Part shown: one piece after another, positions 54,275 to 61,094 of the stretch
Layout: every line of letters begins with the position of its first letter
Numbering within the stretch: the stretch's first letter is position 1
NCBI RefSeq assembly: GCF_900109515.1
Contig: NZ_FOBD01000006.1
Span: 186,001 to 250,000, forward strand
From: Paenibacillus sp. OK003
GTDB lineage: Bacteria; Bacillota; Bacilli; Paenibacillales; Paenibacillaceae
Length of the DNA stretch: 64,000 nucleotides
Reading direction: 5' to 3'
The notes under the pieces: generated by a model
Database searches by the model: none
What the model saw: only the letters and a program-made list of their open reading frames with translations
What the model was told of the DNA's origin: nothing
Position numbers and translations under genes: made by a program

Positions 54275-54454
54275 ATGTCCTCCAAAAAGATGGGGCGTCC
54301 TAAATCTGACAAACCCAAAAGCAAGACGATCGAGATACGTGTCGATGATGAAATTATGAACAAGCTCGATTTTTCAGCTGAGAAGTTGAGTACGAACCGA
54401 TCAGACATCGTTCGCAAAGGGATTGAGAAGATTTACGACGAGCTCCAAAAATAA
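54275..54454 (+). CDS. Ribbon-helix-helix (CopG-like) transcriptional regulator, 59 residues
   Basis: Begins MSSKKMGRPKSDKPK; the ribbon strand TIEIRVDDEIM (18-28) and the two helices (KLDFSAEKL, SDIVRKGIEKIYDEL) give the RHH fold. GRPKSD tails are common in this group. AAGAGGTGAAGCG precedes the ATG. Its promoter contains a perfect inverted repeat, so it probably represses itself. No toxin gene is adjacent, so it is not an obvious antitoxin. Confidence 0.8.
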   Translation: MSSKKMGRPKSDKPKSKTIEIRVDDEIMNKLDFSAEKLSTNRSDIVRKGIEKIYDELQK

Positions 54455-54458
54455 AAAA

Positions 54459-54499
54459 AGGAAGCAGCGTTCGTCCCGACAAGAACAGCGCTGCTTCCT
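54459..54499. repeat. Hairpin after the RHH gene
   Basis: AGGAAGCAGCG (54459-54469) / CGCTGCTTCCT (54489-54499). T tract only on the minus strand, so as a + strand terminator it would be atypical. Confidence 0.6.
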
Positions 54500-54597
54500 A
54501 TCCCGCAATCACTTAGAATGAGCTGACTGCATAAATATCCTACCATGTGCAGAACGTTCATTCAAGTCGATGCGAATCCATTTCTAGGAGGATGCAC

Positions 54598-54915
54598 ATG
54601 AATTCAATTTTGGAAGCACTTTATAACGGGCGACTTCGCCCGGACGAGACGATGATGCCGACACATCCTGAATATAAAATGTTGGGTAGACAAATTGCGG
54701 CTCTGACAGAACAATGGAAGAGTCGATTGAGCGAGGACGAATTCCGTGAGCTTGAACAGTTGTTCGACTTGTGTGGTCAATGTGATGGTATGCACAGCGA
54801 AGCTGCATTTGTTCAGGGTTTTCGACTGGGGGCCAACATGCTGATTGAAGTGATGAGTCAACGTGAGGAGTCGGTTCTGGCGAATTCTACAAATTGTAGT
54901 GTAGGAATGATTTGA
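54598..54915 (+). CDS. Small helical protein, DUF6809-like
   Basis: 105 residues from ATG 54598 with CTAGGAGG 6 bases ahead. MNSILEALYNGRLRPDE then PEYKMLGRQIAALTEQWKSRL, cut here to PEYKMLGRQIAALTEQ, LSEDEFRELEQLFDLCGQ and FVQGFRLGANMLIEV. The opening and helix pattern resemble the DUF6809 group. No TM or signal segment. Function unknown; assignment by memory of the pattern. Confidence 0.6.
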   Translation: MNSILEALYNGRLRPDETMMPTHPEYKMLGRQIAALTEQWKSRLSEDEFRELEQLFDLCGQCDGMHSEAAFVQGFRLGANMLIEVMSQREESVLANSTNCSVGMI

Positions 54916-54929
54916 TGATGTAGAAGTTT

Positions 54930-55743
54930 ATGAAAAAAGAAGGTGTGATTTTGATTTTGTATCAAGGAAAGTCAAGAAAATTCATCATTATATTGTTATC
55001 GTTGTATACTTGTTTAACATTTTATTTCTTATTCCTGGGCTTCGATAGAAGCTCGTCCAGTCCCGATCAGGGCTTGCGATACAGCTTATCCCTTCAAGGA
55101 ATTCCTTTACATTTTCCAATGGGGAGAGATTTTAAGATTTGGTTTTTTGAAATGGGGAACTTTGCAGCATTCATCCCCTTCGGGATGGTCATTCCGCTCG
55201 ACAGCGATTATTTTTTCAATAGGTACGATCACTGTTGTTGGTGGCCTCAATCATTATTTAGATAACGTTGACGGAAAAAGTGTCGCACTGAATGAACTTG
55301 TTTCGAGTGACGGGGCTGTAGTATGGGATGAAGAACTGTCCAGTTTTACAGTAGGCCAGACCAATGTCGAGCCTCGAATCAATCTGTACAGTAGAGAAAA
55401 ACAAAAAACGAATGAGTTTTCATATCTCTTAAATGGAAAATACAAAAATATGAAAGGTTATTTCGCTATACCGGACGATGTTGTCCGCACAGCAAGCCAT
55501 GAGACTATTACAATAAGCTTTATCGCCGATGGCACAGAAATCTATTCCTTGGTTGTATCAGCGAACAGCGGGGAGAACCATCCTGACTCTTTTCAAACTC
55601 CGTTAAAGGGAGTTAATGAACTGACTATAAAAGTAATAACCGATGGTTCAAATCTGATGACCAATATAGTGATGTGGGACATTACACTTACTGAGCCAAA
55701 TACAGGGCAAAAGTGCATCAACAGCATTAAATCCATATTTTAA
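54930..55743 (+). pseudogene. VanZ-NPCBM-type membrane protein, internally deleted
   Basis: The first frame (54930-55265) gives two TM-like parts and NFAAFIPFGMVIPL, a VanZ core motif, then turns to nonsense (HCCWWPQSLFR). From about 55200 another frame (to 55743) gives GLNHYLDNVDGKSVALNEL and a beta-rich NPCBM/NEW2-like region ending MTNIVMWDITL. In VanZ-NPCBM fusions several TM helices lie between these parts, so a deletion with frame change near 55195 is inferred. Neither piece should work alone. Confidence 0.6.
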
Positions 55744-55752
55744 CATATCAAT

Positions 55753-55800
55753 AAAAGCCCTCGATCCTGGCCACTGAAGCAGCAAGATCTGAGGGCTTTA
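55753..55800. terminator. Bidirectional terminator
   Basis: AAAAGCCCTC / GAGGGCTTTA with inner GATC/GATC, between convergent genes. Confidence 0.7.
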
Positions 55801-55857
55801 TCCATTTTCATGCCATATCAACAAAAACAGCTAGTACATTCGTTACATAACGCTACC

Positions 55858-56760
55858 TTAATCCGCAATATTTCCCGCCATCTTGAGACGACGTGCAATT
55901 TCCTGGAAGTCTTCCTGCGAAATGCCTGGTGCGAATTCTTCTTCCACCGCAGGAGCTTCAGGAATCGGGTACCCTTCAGGTACGCCTTGAATGACTTCCA
56001 GCGGTTGTCCATCTTCGGGGTGTGTCCCTTTCCAGATCTGACTGATCGCAGTAAAGTCTTTATCACTATAGGTATACAGCTTGGTGTGTAGACCTTTTTC
56101 TTCGTATTTCCACGCCTCGTTAAAGGATTTGTTGCTCAGGGATGGAATCGGCACCAACTTAGTCACATTCACTCCGGTTGCAATCTCAAGCGCTTTAGCA
56201 TAAGCGACCACATGCACGCCGCCGCGGACCAGCAAATAGCCTACAACTGCCCGGGCTGCGGGGTGATCGGTCATTTCATAAACTTTCATTTTATGTGTAC
56301 GTGCTCCGCATTCAAGGAAAAAATTATGAAGCAGATCTTCGACTAGATTCCCACTGTTAAAGACATGGGCGCCTGTCCATGGATTGCCCATGGAGTCGAA
56401 AGGCATTGCTCCCTGTGCGCCAGCCAGGAAATGATAGGACAGGCGCGCATCCTTCACGGAACCAAGCGGTGTATCGTCAGGCTCTTTGTATTCGGTGGAA
56501 CCTCTGAGGCATTTGTTAATGCCATGAGATACAAGCTCTACATGACCCAATTCTTCGGCGGTGATACTCATCACCAGATCGTAGAAGGGTTTCAATTTTT
56601 CTTTGGAGCGAAAATTAAAGGATTGATAGAGGTAGTTGTTCAACGTTGACATCTCTCCGAATTTACCACCCAGCAATTCTTGTATCGCTGCCGCTGCATT
56701 CGGGTCCGGTCTCTCGACATTGGGGATTTCAATTGCGATTTGATCCATACGTTTGAACAT
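55858..56760 (-). CDS. Manganese catalase
   Basis: 300 residues from the ATG at 56760 with GAGGAGG 10 bases ahead; longer frame rejected. Di-manganese four-helix protein: E36 (GGKFGEMSTL), E69/E70 and H73 (ITAEELGHVELVSHGIN), then CGARTHKMKVYEMTDHP and GYLLVRGGVHVVAYAKALE with the later Glu/His ligands. Splits hydrogen peroxide. Homologues of this length are often spore-coat associated (CotJC-like or YdbD). Single gene, convergent with the VanZ remnant. Confidence 0.93.
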   Translation of the reverse strand: MFKRMDQIAIEIPNVERPDPNAAAAIQELLGGKFGEMSTLNNYLYQSFNFRSKEKLKPFYDLVMSITAEELGHVELVSHGINKCLRGSTEYKEPDDTPLGSVKDARLSYHFLAGAQGAMPFDSMGNPWTGAHVFNSGNLVEDLLHNFFLECGARTHKMKVYEMTDHPAARAVVGYLLVRGGVHVVAYAKALEIATGVNVTKLVPIPSLSNKSFNEAWKYEEKGLHTKLYTYSDKDFTAISQIWKGTHPEDGQPLEVIQGVPEGYPIPEAPAVEEEFAPGISQEDFQEIARRLKMAGNIAD

Positions 56761-56990
56761 TCGGGTGTAACCTCCTCGAAATGATTGCTCAGAATAATGA
56801 AGTGATGCTGTCATGGCCTATTACACGTTTATCGAATACGTTAAACCCATAATTATACAAATAAGGCTTAAGACGTATGTAGTTAATTCTACATTTGTTA
56901 TTTCCAATTCCGTGTTATTTATGTACAATCAGGACGAATGAAGTGAAATATGGTTGTCATTATCTGAACTAAATGAAGGAGAAACGGAGA

Positions 56991-57287
56991 GTGCGCAAAA
57001 ATTGGATTATGGTAGGATGGGGTGTCCTGCTGCTTGTCGTTTTTGGATGTAGCGATGTTACGGCAGCATATGCAGATTATCCGAGTGAGCTGGATCAACA
57101 AAGAAAAAATGAGCTTATAGAAAAGTACGGTCTGGAAAAGCCGGAAGATCCACCACCGCGAAATCTTTTATTGGAGGGTGACTGGGGGATGAGCTTCAAA
57201 TCACCAATTGAACAGTATAATATGGTGATTTTTACCATTCAATCGCTCCAGCAACCGATTACGTTTATCCTTCGTCTACTGGTGTAA
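56991..57287 (+). CDS. Hypothetical lipoprotein, 98 residues
   Basis: GTG 56991 is preferred (AAGGAG 9 bases ahead); an in-frame ATG at 56973 overlaps that site. Hydrophobic segment GWGVLLLVVFGC ends in a lipobox-like VFGC. The rest is polar: YPSELDQQRKNELIEKYG, PPPRNLLLEGDWGMSFKSP. A second hydrophobic stretch lies at the end. No family recognised. Secreted or lipid-anchored. Confidence 0.55.
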   Translation: MRKNWIMVGWGVLLLVVFGCSDVTAAYADYPSELDQQRKNELIEKYGLEKPEDPPPRNLLLEGDWGMSFKSPIEQYNMVIFTIQSLQQPITFILRLLV

Positions 57288-57341
57288 AATAAACTTCTAC
57301 AGGGCAGGCTAACGTAAACATTGTCCCGAGGAGTGAATGAT

Positions 57342-57662
57342 ATGAGAATGCTCATCGTAGCCCTGATGACGGTGATACTAAGTTTAAGTGGACTAGCAAC
57401 AAGTTCAGCAACTGCGATTCCGGATTATGCGAAGTGGGGAATCATTGCAGTGAAAGAAACGCAAACCAAGTACAACGTGGATATTTTGGATTACAAACAC
57501 ATTGGCCGTACCTCGTTAACAGCAGACCAATCCCGTGAACAGTTCAAGTTATGGGTACGTAACAAAGACGGCAAGCAATTTGCTGTATTTGTAAATGTTG
57601 ATTTTAATCCGTCGACCCAGCAGCTGAAAAAAGTACAATTTACGGAATCGGATCGACGTTGA
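57342..57662 (+). CDS. DUF3889-family secreted protein
   Basis: 106 residues from ATG 57342 with GAGGAG 8 bases ahead. Signal peptide (LIVALMTVILSLSGLA) with an Ala-x-Ala-like cleavage region, then PDYAKWGIIAVKETQTKYN and the beta-rich WVRNKDGKQFAVFVNVDF of the DUF3889 group (YqzG-like). Small exported protein of unknown function. Terminator follows. Confidence 0.75.
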   Translation: MRMLIVALMTVILSLSGLATSSATAIPDYAKWGIIAVKETQTKYNVDILDYKHIGRTSLTADQSREQFKLWVRNKDGKQFAVFVNVDFNPSTQQLKKVQFTESDRR

Positions 57663-57695
57663 ACTGAACAAGAACTGCACAGCAAGAAAGATAGG

Positions 57696-57736
57696 AACCA
57701 GACTTCCCTGTAAAAGGGATTGAGTCTGGTTTTTTA
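57696..57736 (+). terminator. Intrinsic terminator
   Basis: AACCAGACT / AGTCTGGTT with inner TCCCT/AGGGA, then TTTTTT. Confidence 0.88.
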
Positions 57737-57762
57737 TTTCAAAAAAATCCTTTTTTTAGTTG

Positions 57763-57813
57763 TTGAATAAAGAACTTATGTTCGCATATAATAATAAAAC
57801 AAACACATGTTCT
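57763..57813 (+). promoter_or_regulatory. Promoter with two LexA (SOS)-like boxes
   Basis: TTGAAT (57763-57768), 18 bp, TATAAT (57787-57792). AGAACTTATGTTCG (57771-57784) in the spacer matches the Bacillus LexA box CGAACATATGTTCG at 12 of 14 positions; CAAACACATGTTCT (57800-57813), just past the -10, matches at 11 of 14. Suggests DNA-damage induction. Confidence 0.7.
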
Positions 57814-57829
57814 TATTGGAGGGATGATT

Positions 57830-58042
57830 ATGCTAGGGAAATATATTGGACAGATGGTGGAGCTCGTCTACATGGATCGTGCAGGGCATATTACACAGCG
57901 GCAGATTCGAATCAACAGTGTGCGGGAAGGGAAGATTAGAGCATCCGCAGGGAAAGAGGGGGCACCCCGAACATTTCTGGAACAAGGTATTCTGGCATGG
58001 CGTCCCGTACTCCATAAGGAAGGGAAGGAAGAAATATGCTGA
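57830..58042 (+). CDS. Stand-alone WYL-like domain protein, 70 residues
   Basis: ATG 57830 with TTGGAGGG 6 bases ahead (an earlier ATG at 57824 touches the site). GKYIGQMVELVYMDRAGHITQR then RQIRINSVREGKIRASAG and RTFLEQGILAWRPV reproduce a WYL-domain core (each cited piece is part of one continuous fold). WYL domains usually sit C-terminal to a winged HTH in regulators of DNA-damage or defence genes; here the domain is encoded alone. Overlaps the following HTH-like gene by 7 bases. LexA-like boxes precede it. Confidence 0.65.
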   Translation: MLGKYIGQMVELVYMDRAGHITQRQIRINSVREGKIRASAGKEGAPRTFLEQGILAWRPVLHKEGKEEIC

Positions 58043-58317
58043 ATGATTTTGAACGCAAAATTTTGCGAATTATTGTTAATTATGCAGGGCAGCGCCGCCG
58101 GATGCCACGAATGGACGAGTTGGAGAATAAGACGGGCAGAAGCAAGGCGTTCATTCATGAGTCACTGCTGGAGCTTGAGCGCAGGCAGCATATTGTGTGG
58201 GAAAACAAGTCTACGCTGGAAGGCATATTAATTCTGCAAGCATGGGAGCAGGAACCACAGCCCATTCGCAAAAGCCAGCCTGCTGGCGATGCCGTGAAAT
58301 ATTTTACCGAATATTAA
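58036..58317 (+). CDS. Small winged-helix-like protein, 93 residues
   Basis: ATG 58036 overlaps the end of the WYL-like gene, indicating translational coupling; GGAAGGAAG lies ahead. LNDFERKILRIIVNYAG, MPRMDELENKTGRSKAFIHE, cut to LENKTGRSKAFIHE, and SLLELERRQHIVWENKSTL give helix-turn-helix plus wing. The C-terminal 25 residues are polar. Together with its partner it looks like a regulator split into separate HTH and WYL chains. Confidence 0.6.
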   Translation: MLNDFERKILRIIVNYAGQRRRMPRMDELENKTGRSKAFIHESLLELERRQHIVWENKSTLEGILILQAWEQEPQPIRKSQPAGDAVKYFTEY

Positions 58318-58327
58318 AACGTAAAAA

Positions 58328-58353
58328 CGCCAACCCGAAATGCCGGATTGGCG
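58328..58353 (-). terminator. Terminator of the DUF3892 gene
   Basis: CGCCAA/TTGGCG with inner CCG/CGG; on the minus strand TTTTTAC follows. May also end the WYL/HTH transcript. Confidence 0.7.
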
Positions 58354-58376
58354 CCATGTTAGGCAGCATACATCTA

Positions 58377-58613
58377 TTAGAAGATAGGAAGTTGATCAAG
58401 GTTATTGGTTGGGTCGCCGTCTGCATCACCGCGAATGTACATTTCGCCGTCTTTGCCTTTAAAGACGTTCACACCTGCAATGGCTCCTGCTTTGACTTCT
58501 GCCAGTGCTTGTTGGTAGTCCAGCACACGTCCGGATGAAGTTTGGAACGCCGTCAGGTCGCCGTCACCATTTTTTTGTACTGCTGTGAAGCTTTCGCGTG
58601 TCGTTTGATCCAT
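58377..58613 (-). CDS. DUF3892-family protein
   Basis: 78 residues. GDLTAFQTSSGRVLDYQQAL then GAIAGVNVFKGKDGEMYIRG match the DUF3892 core (two beta strands around a short helix), and the C-terminal GDPTNNLDQLP is the usual ending. AAGGAG precedes the ATG. Function unknown. Own terminator. Confidence 0.75.
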   Translation of the reverse strand: MDQTTRESFTAVQKNGDGDLTAFQTSSGRVLDYQQALAEVKAGAIAGVNVFKGKDGEMYIRGDADGDPTNNLDQLPIF

Positions 58614-58722
58614 GATGTCACACTCTCCTTATCTGACCAAATAGGAATCTGGTTACCTCTTTAGCCTGTCCGAATCAAAAAAAAGTATGCACAACATGGC
58701 TTATATCGCACGCCCAGGTTAT

Positions 58723-59172
58723 TTACAGGCTCTTTTGCATACGAACATGTAGAATGTCTGCATCATAAAAAGGCTCTTCCGAGATCACTTCATATCCGAG
58801 CTTCTCATAGAACTTCTGCGCCTGGCATTGTGCGTCCAAAACAGAGTAGGAAAGTCCCAATTCGCGTGCCCGTTCTTCCATAGCTAACAGCAGCACACGT
58901 CCGTACCCGAACGCACGATGAGATTTGAGTACAGCGATACGCTGCATTTTGGCGGTATCCTTGGTGTAATAGATCAGCCGCCCCGTTGCTACAGCCTGTC
59001 CATCTGTACTTAACAATACGTGATGCACATCAGGACTGATGATATCATATTGATCAATCTCAATGTCAGCAGGCACCCGCTGCTCGATGACAAAAACATG
59101 ATTGCGAATATCCAGTGCTTCCTGGAGTTGTTCTTCAGTCGTTACATAACTAATCTCAGCTGCCAATTCCAT
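58723..59172 (-). CDS. GNAT-family N-acetyltransferase
   Basis: About 149 residues from ATG 59172 (MELAAEISYVTT). The ATG at 59205 coincides with the promoter's -10 and is excluded; a TTG at 59166 would fit the AGAAAGAAGG site even better, so the start is uncertain by two codons. Acetyl-CoA motif A is clear: AKMQRIAVLKSHRAFGYGRVLL, cut here to RIAVLKSHRAFGYGRVLL, and motif B NAQ-like LDAQCQAQKFYEKLGYEVI follows. ElaA/YjcF-like; substrate unknown. Confidence 0.88.
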   Translation of the reverse strand: MELAAEISYVTTEEQLQEALDIRNHVFVIEQRVPADIEIDQYDIISPDVHHVLLSTDGQAVATGRLIYYTKDTAKMQRIAVLKSHRAFGYGRVLLLAMEERARELGLSYSVLDAQCQAQKFYEKLGYEVISEEPFYDADILHVRMQKSL

Positions 59173-59203
59173 ACCTTCTTTCTGCTCTACGCTATCAGAC
59201 TGC

Positions 59204-59232
59204 ATTATACAAAAAAATGCTTTTCCTGTATA
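59204..59232 (-). promoter_or_regulatory. Promoter of the GNAT gene
   Basis: Minus strand: TATACA (59232-59227), 17 bp, TATAAT (59209-59204). Confidence 0.55.
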
Positions 59233-59270
59233 GTTAAGACTGGAACATACTGGGAGAGGAGAGACGAACC

Positions 59271-59384
59271 ATGGGTATGGCAGGAGTGATGGCAATCACC
59301 CTTTTGATGTCGGCCGGAATGATTGCTTTGTTGTATTATGTGACTAAGAAAGCGTACTCTAAAAAGTGGGACGAAGACGAGTGA
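59271..59384 (+). CDS. 37-residue single-TM membrane protein
   Basis: ATG 59271 with GGGAGAGGAGAG ahead. MGMAGVMAITLLMSAG... forms one TM helix (about 5-25), followed by a charged tail KKAYSKKWDEDE. Divergent from the GNAT gene, whose promoter it faces. No family recognised. Confidence 0.6.
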   Translation: MGMAGVMAITLLMSAGMIALLYYVTKKAYSKKWDEDE

Positions 59385-59402
59385 AATGCGACGTGATATT
59401 CC

Positions 59403-59657
59403 TCAGGGTAAGACTTCAACATTGCCTTGTGGGGAGTAAACGTCATGCACAACAGACTTGGAATACACATCCAGCCAAACGGGCAGATCATTATTAACCT
59501 CATGGGGCTCTTTTAACTGTTGGAATTGTACCGTATGTTCATCCCGTTCCAAACTGCAACCGACAGAAACGTATATTAATGCAACAAGCGCAATCAGACA
59601 GACTACGTTTTTGGCTGTGATAAATAAACGCAGCTTACGTTCTTTCATGTTCCTCAT
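59403..59657 (-). CDS. Hypothetical small lipoprotein-like protein, 84 residues
   Basis: Starts at 59657 (GAGGTGA 8 bases ahead) or at the inner ATG 59648. Basic N-terminus (MKERKLRLFITAKN), TM segment VVCLIALVALIYVSVGC ending in a lipobox-like SVGC, then a polar tail with VYSKSVVHDVYSPQG. No family recognised. Convergent with the 37-residue gene. Confidence 0.5.
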   Translation of the reverse strand: MRNMKERKLRLFITAKNVVCLIALVALIYVSVGCSLERDEHTVQFQQLKEPHEVNNDLPVWLDVYSKSVVHDVYSPQGNVEVLP

Positions 59658-59737
59658 ATGGAAGTCACCTCGTCATCAAAATGGTAATCATTCCTTTATT
59701 GTGCACCAATTCGAATAAAATATTACCAATAAAACAA

Positions 59738-59767
59738 TTGACAATGAACACGGTTACTTGGTATGAT
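59738..59767 (+). promoter_or_regulatory. Promoter of tRNA-Val
   Basis: TTGACA (59738-59743), 18 bp, TATGAT (59762-59767). Confidence 0.8.
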
Positions 59768-59801
59768 ACTGTTACTTGATTGGCAAACAATTAGATATCA
59801 T

Positions 59802-59874
59802 GATCTGTTAGCTCAGCTGGGAGAGCACTATCTTGACAGGGTAGGGGTCAGTGGTTCGAGCCCACTACAGATCA
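59802..59874 (+). tRNA. tRNA-Val (GAC)
   Basis: 73-nt cloverleaf: acceptor GATCTGT / ACAGATC, anticodon stem CTATC/GGTAG with loop TTGACAG (anticodon GAC), T-arm GTGG TTCGAGC CCAC. CCA not encoded. Confidence 0.95.
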
Positions 59875-59883
59875 TAACGAAAA

Positions 59884-59910
59884 GTCCTTGCGCAGCAAGG
59901 GCTTTTTTCT
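59884..59910 (+). terminator. Intrinsic terminator after tRNA-Val
   Basis: AGTCCTTGC / GCAAGGGCT, loop GCA, then TTTTTTC. Confidence 0.9.
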
Positions 59911-59916
59911 TTTGTC

Positions 59917-60300
59917 TGGTTTTACGTTGAAAAATAGAGTGGTCATGGCACCGATGACAACGATGTCCAGTTTCTTTGATGGTTCCATCACCAATGATGA
60001 AGTCGATTATATGCCGAACGGGCTGGTGGCCCTGGAATGATCATTGCTCATCCAATCGGCTCCGAAGCGTCGCGTGAATTGACTCCTGAGGAAATCGATG
60101 CCCATGCGGATAAACCCTTTATTCTCGGTTTTCGGATTTCACCGGAAGAAATTCATATGCCGGGTATCCTGCTCGAAGACTCTTTGGCTTTTGCCCAGGC
60201 TCTGACGAACACTCGGATTGACTACATTCATCTGTCGATGGGAAGTTATAAACGAACATCTTTAAACCAACCCGATGACAAGGAGCCCATCTTAACTAAA
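59917..60300 (+). pseudogene. Old yellow enzyme-family (NADH:flavin oxidoreductase) remnant
   Basis: An N-terminal piece (LKNRVVMAPMTTMSSFFDG) is followed, after a one-base loss near 60010, by ERAGGPGMIIAHPI in another frame. The next residues, ELTPEEIDAHADKPFILGFR and SPEEIHMPGILLEDSLAFAQ, belong about 200 residues further on in the family, so the middle of the barrel is deleted and the C-terminus is also missing. The 60037-60363 frame is only a fragment. Confidence 0.7.
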
Positions 60301-60321
60301 AGATATTTATCCAGTACGGAG

Positions 60322-60362
60322 CAACCATTTCCTGCTATTAAAAGAGGGAATGGTTGTTTTTA
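60322..60362 (+). terminator. Terminator-like hairpin after the oxidoreductase remnant
   Basis: CAACCATTTCC / GGGAATGGTTG, then TTTTTAA. Confidence 0.65.
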
Positions 60363-60385
60363 ATTTTATAATAATGGTTTACAAA

Positions 60386-60415
60386 CACAATTAAATTGTG
60401 TACAATCTAATTGTA
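60386..60415 (+). promoter_or_regulatory. OhrR-type operator before ohr
   Basis: Two abutting 15-bp palindromes, CACAATTAAATTGTG (60386-60400) and TACAATCTAATTGTA (60401-60415), closely matching the known B. subtilis ohrA operator, which has tandem TACAATTAAATTGTA units. Release on organic peroxide stress is predicted. Confidence 0.85.
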
Positions 60416-60479
60416 AGCAAAACAAAAGAGATATCATCTTTACAAAATAAAATTTAAACATGTAGAGGAGCCAATACTC

Positions 60480-60899
60480 ATGAAAACATTATATGAAACT
60501 ACAGTTATTAATACAGGTGGACGTCAAGGGATTGTGCAATCGCCAGATAACGTATTTATGCTTGATGTCGCTGCCCCACCTGAACTAGGAGGCAAAGTGA
60601 CGACAGCTACGAATCCAGAGCAATTGTTTGCAGCAGGCTACAGTGCTTGCTTTAATTCAGCGCTGGAGTTTCAGTTGAAGAAACACAAAGTTGAAATTGA
60701 GAGAAGCACGGTATCGGCTACGGTTATGCTTGTGACGGACCCTACGGATAATGGTGTGAAGCTGGAAGTGGAGCTTGAAGTTAAAATTGAGGGTCTGGAT
60801 GAGGAGACAGCACAGAAATTTGTCAAACTTGCTCATGACTACTGCCCATATTCCAAAGGCATCAAAGGGAACGTTAATGTTACCGTAGAAATAGCCTAA
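60480..60899 (+). CDS. ohr: Organic hydroperoxide resistance protein (Ohr, OsmC family)
   Basis: 139 residues. Thiol peroxidase with the two active cysteines C57 (GYSACFNSALE) and C122 (HDYCPYSKG), plus the R15 region (NTGGRQG) typical of Ohr. Reduces organic hydroperoxides with lipoylated partners. GTAGAGGAG precedes the ATG. A tandem OhrR-type operator overlaps the upstream region; ohrR itself is not in the window. Monocistronic. Confidence 0.95.
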   Translation: MKTLYETTVINTGGRQGIVQSPDNVFMLDVAAPPELGGKVTTATNPEQLFAAGYSACFNSALEFQLKKHKVEIERSTVSATVMLVTDPTDNGVKLEVELEVKIEGLDEETAQKFVKLAHDYCPYSKGIKGNVNVTVEIA

Positions 60900-60945
60900 T
60901 CATTAAGTCAAGTCAATTGAACGGTTTCATCTAAAATAATGAAGG

Positions 60946-60971
60946 CCTCCGAGAAATCGGAGGTTTTTTTT
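60946..60971 (+). terminator. Intrinsic terminator after ohr
   Basis: CCTCCGA / TCGGAGG with a GAAA loop, then eight T. Confidence 0.93.
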
Positions 60972-61029
60972 GATATGCTCTTTAATTCTGCAGCGATAAC
61001 CAATAAATAGATAAAGAAATTAATTATGA

Positions 61030-61058
61030 TTGAAATATACCCATATGGGGTATATTAT
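61030..61058 (+). promoter_or_regulatory. CsoR-type copper operator within the ydhK promoter
   Basis: TTGAAA (61030-61035), 17 bp, TATTAT (61053-61058). The spacer contains TATACCC-atatg-GGGTATA (61036-61054), a perfect repeat like known CsoR sites (TACCC...GGGTA). Confidence 0.7.
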
Positions 61059-61094
61059 AAGGGTAGAAATCGAACGTTTAAAGGAGTGCAACTC

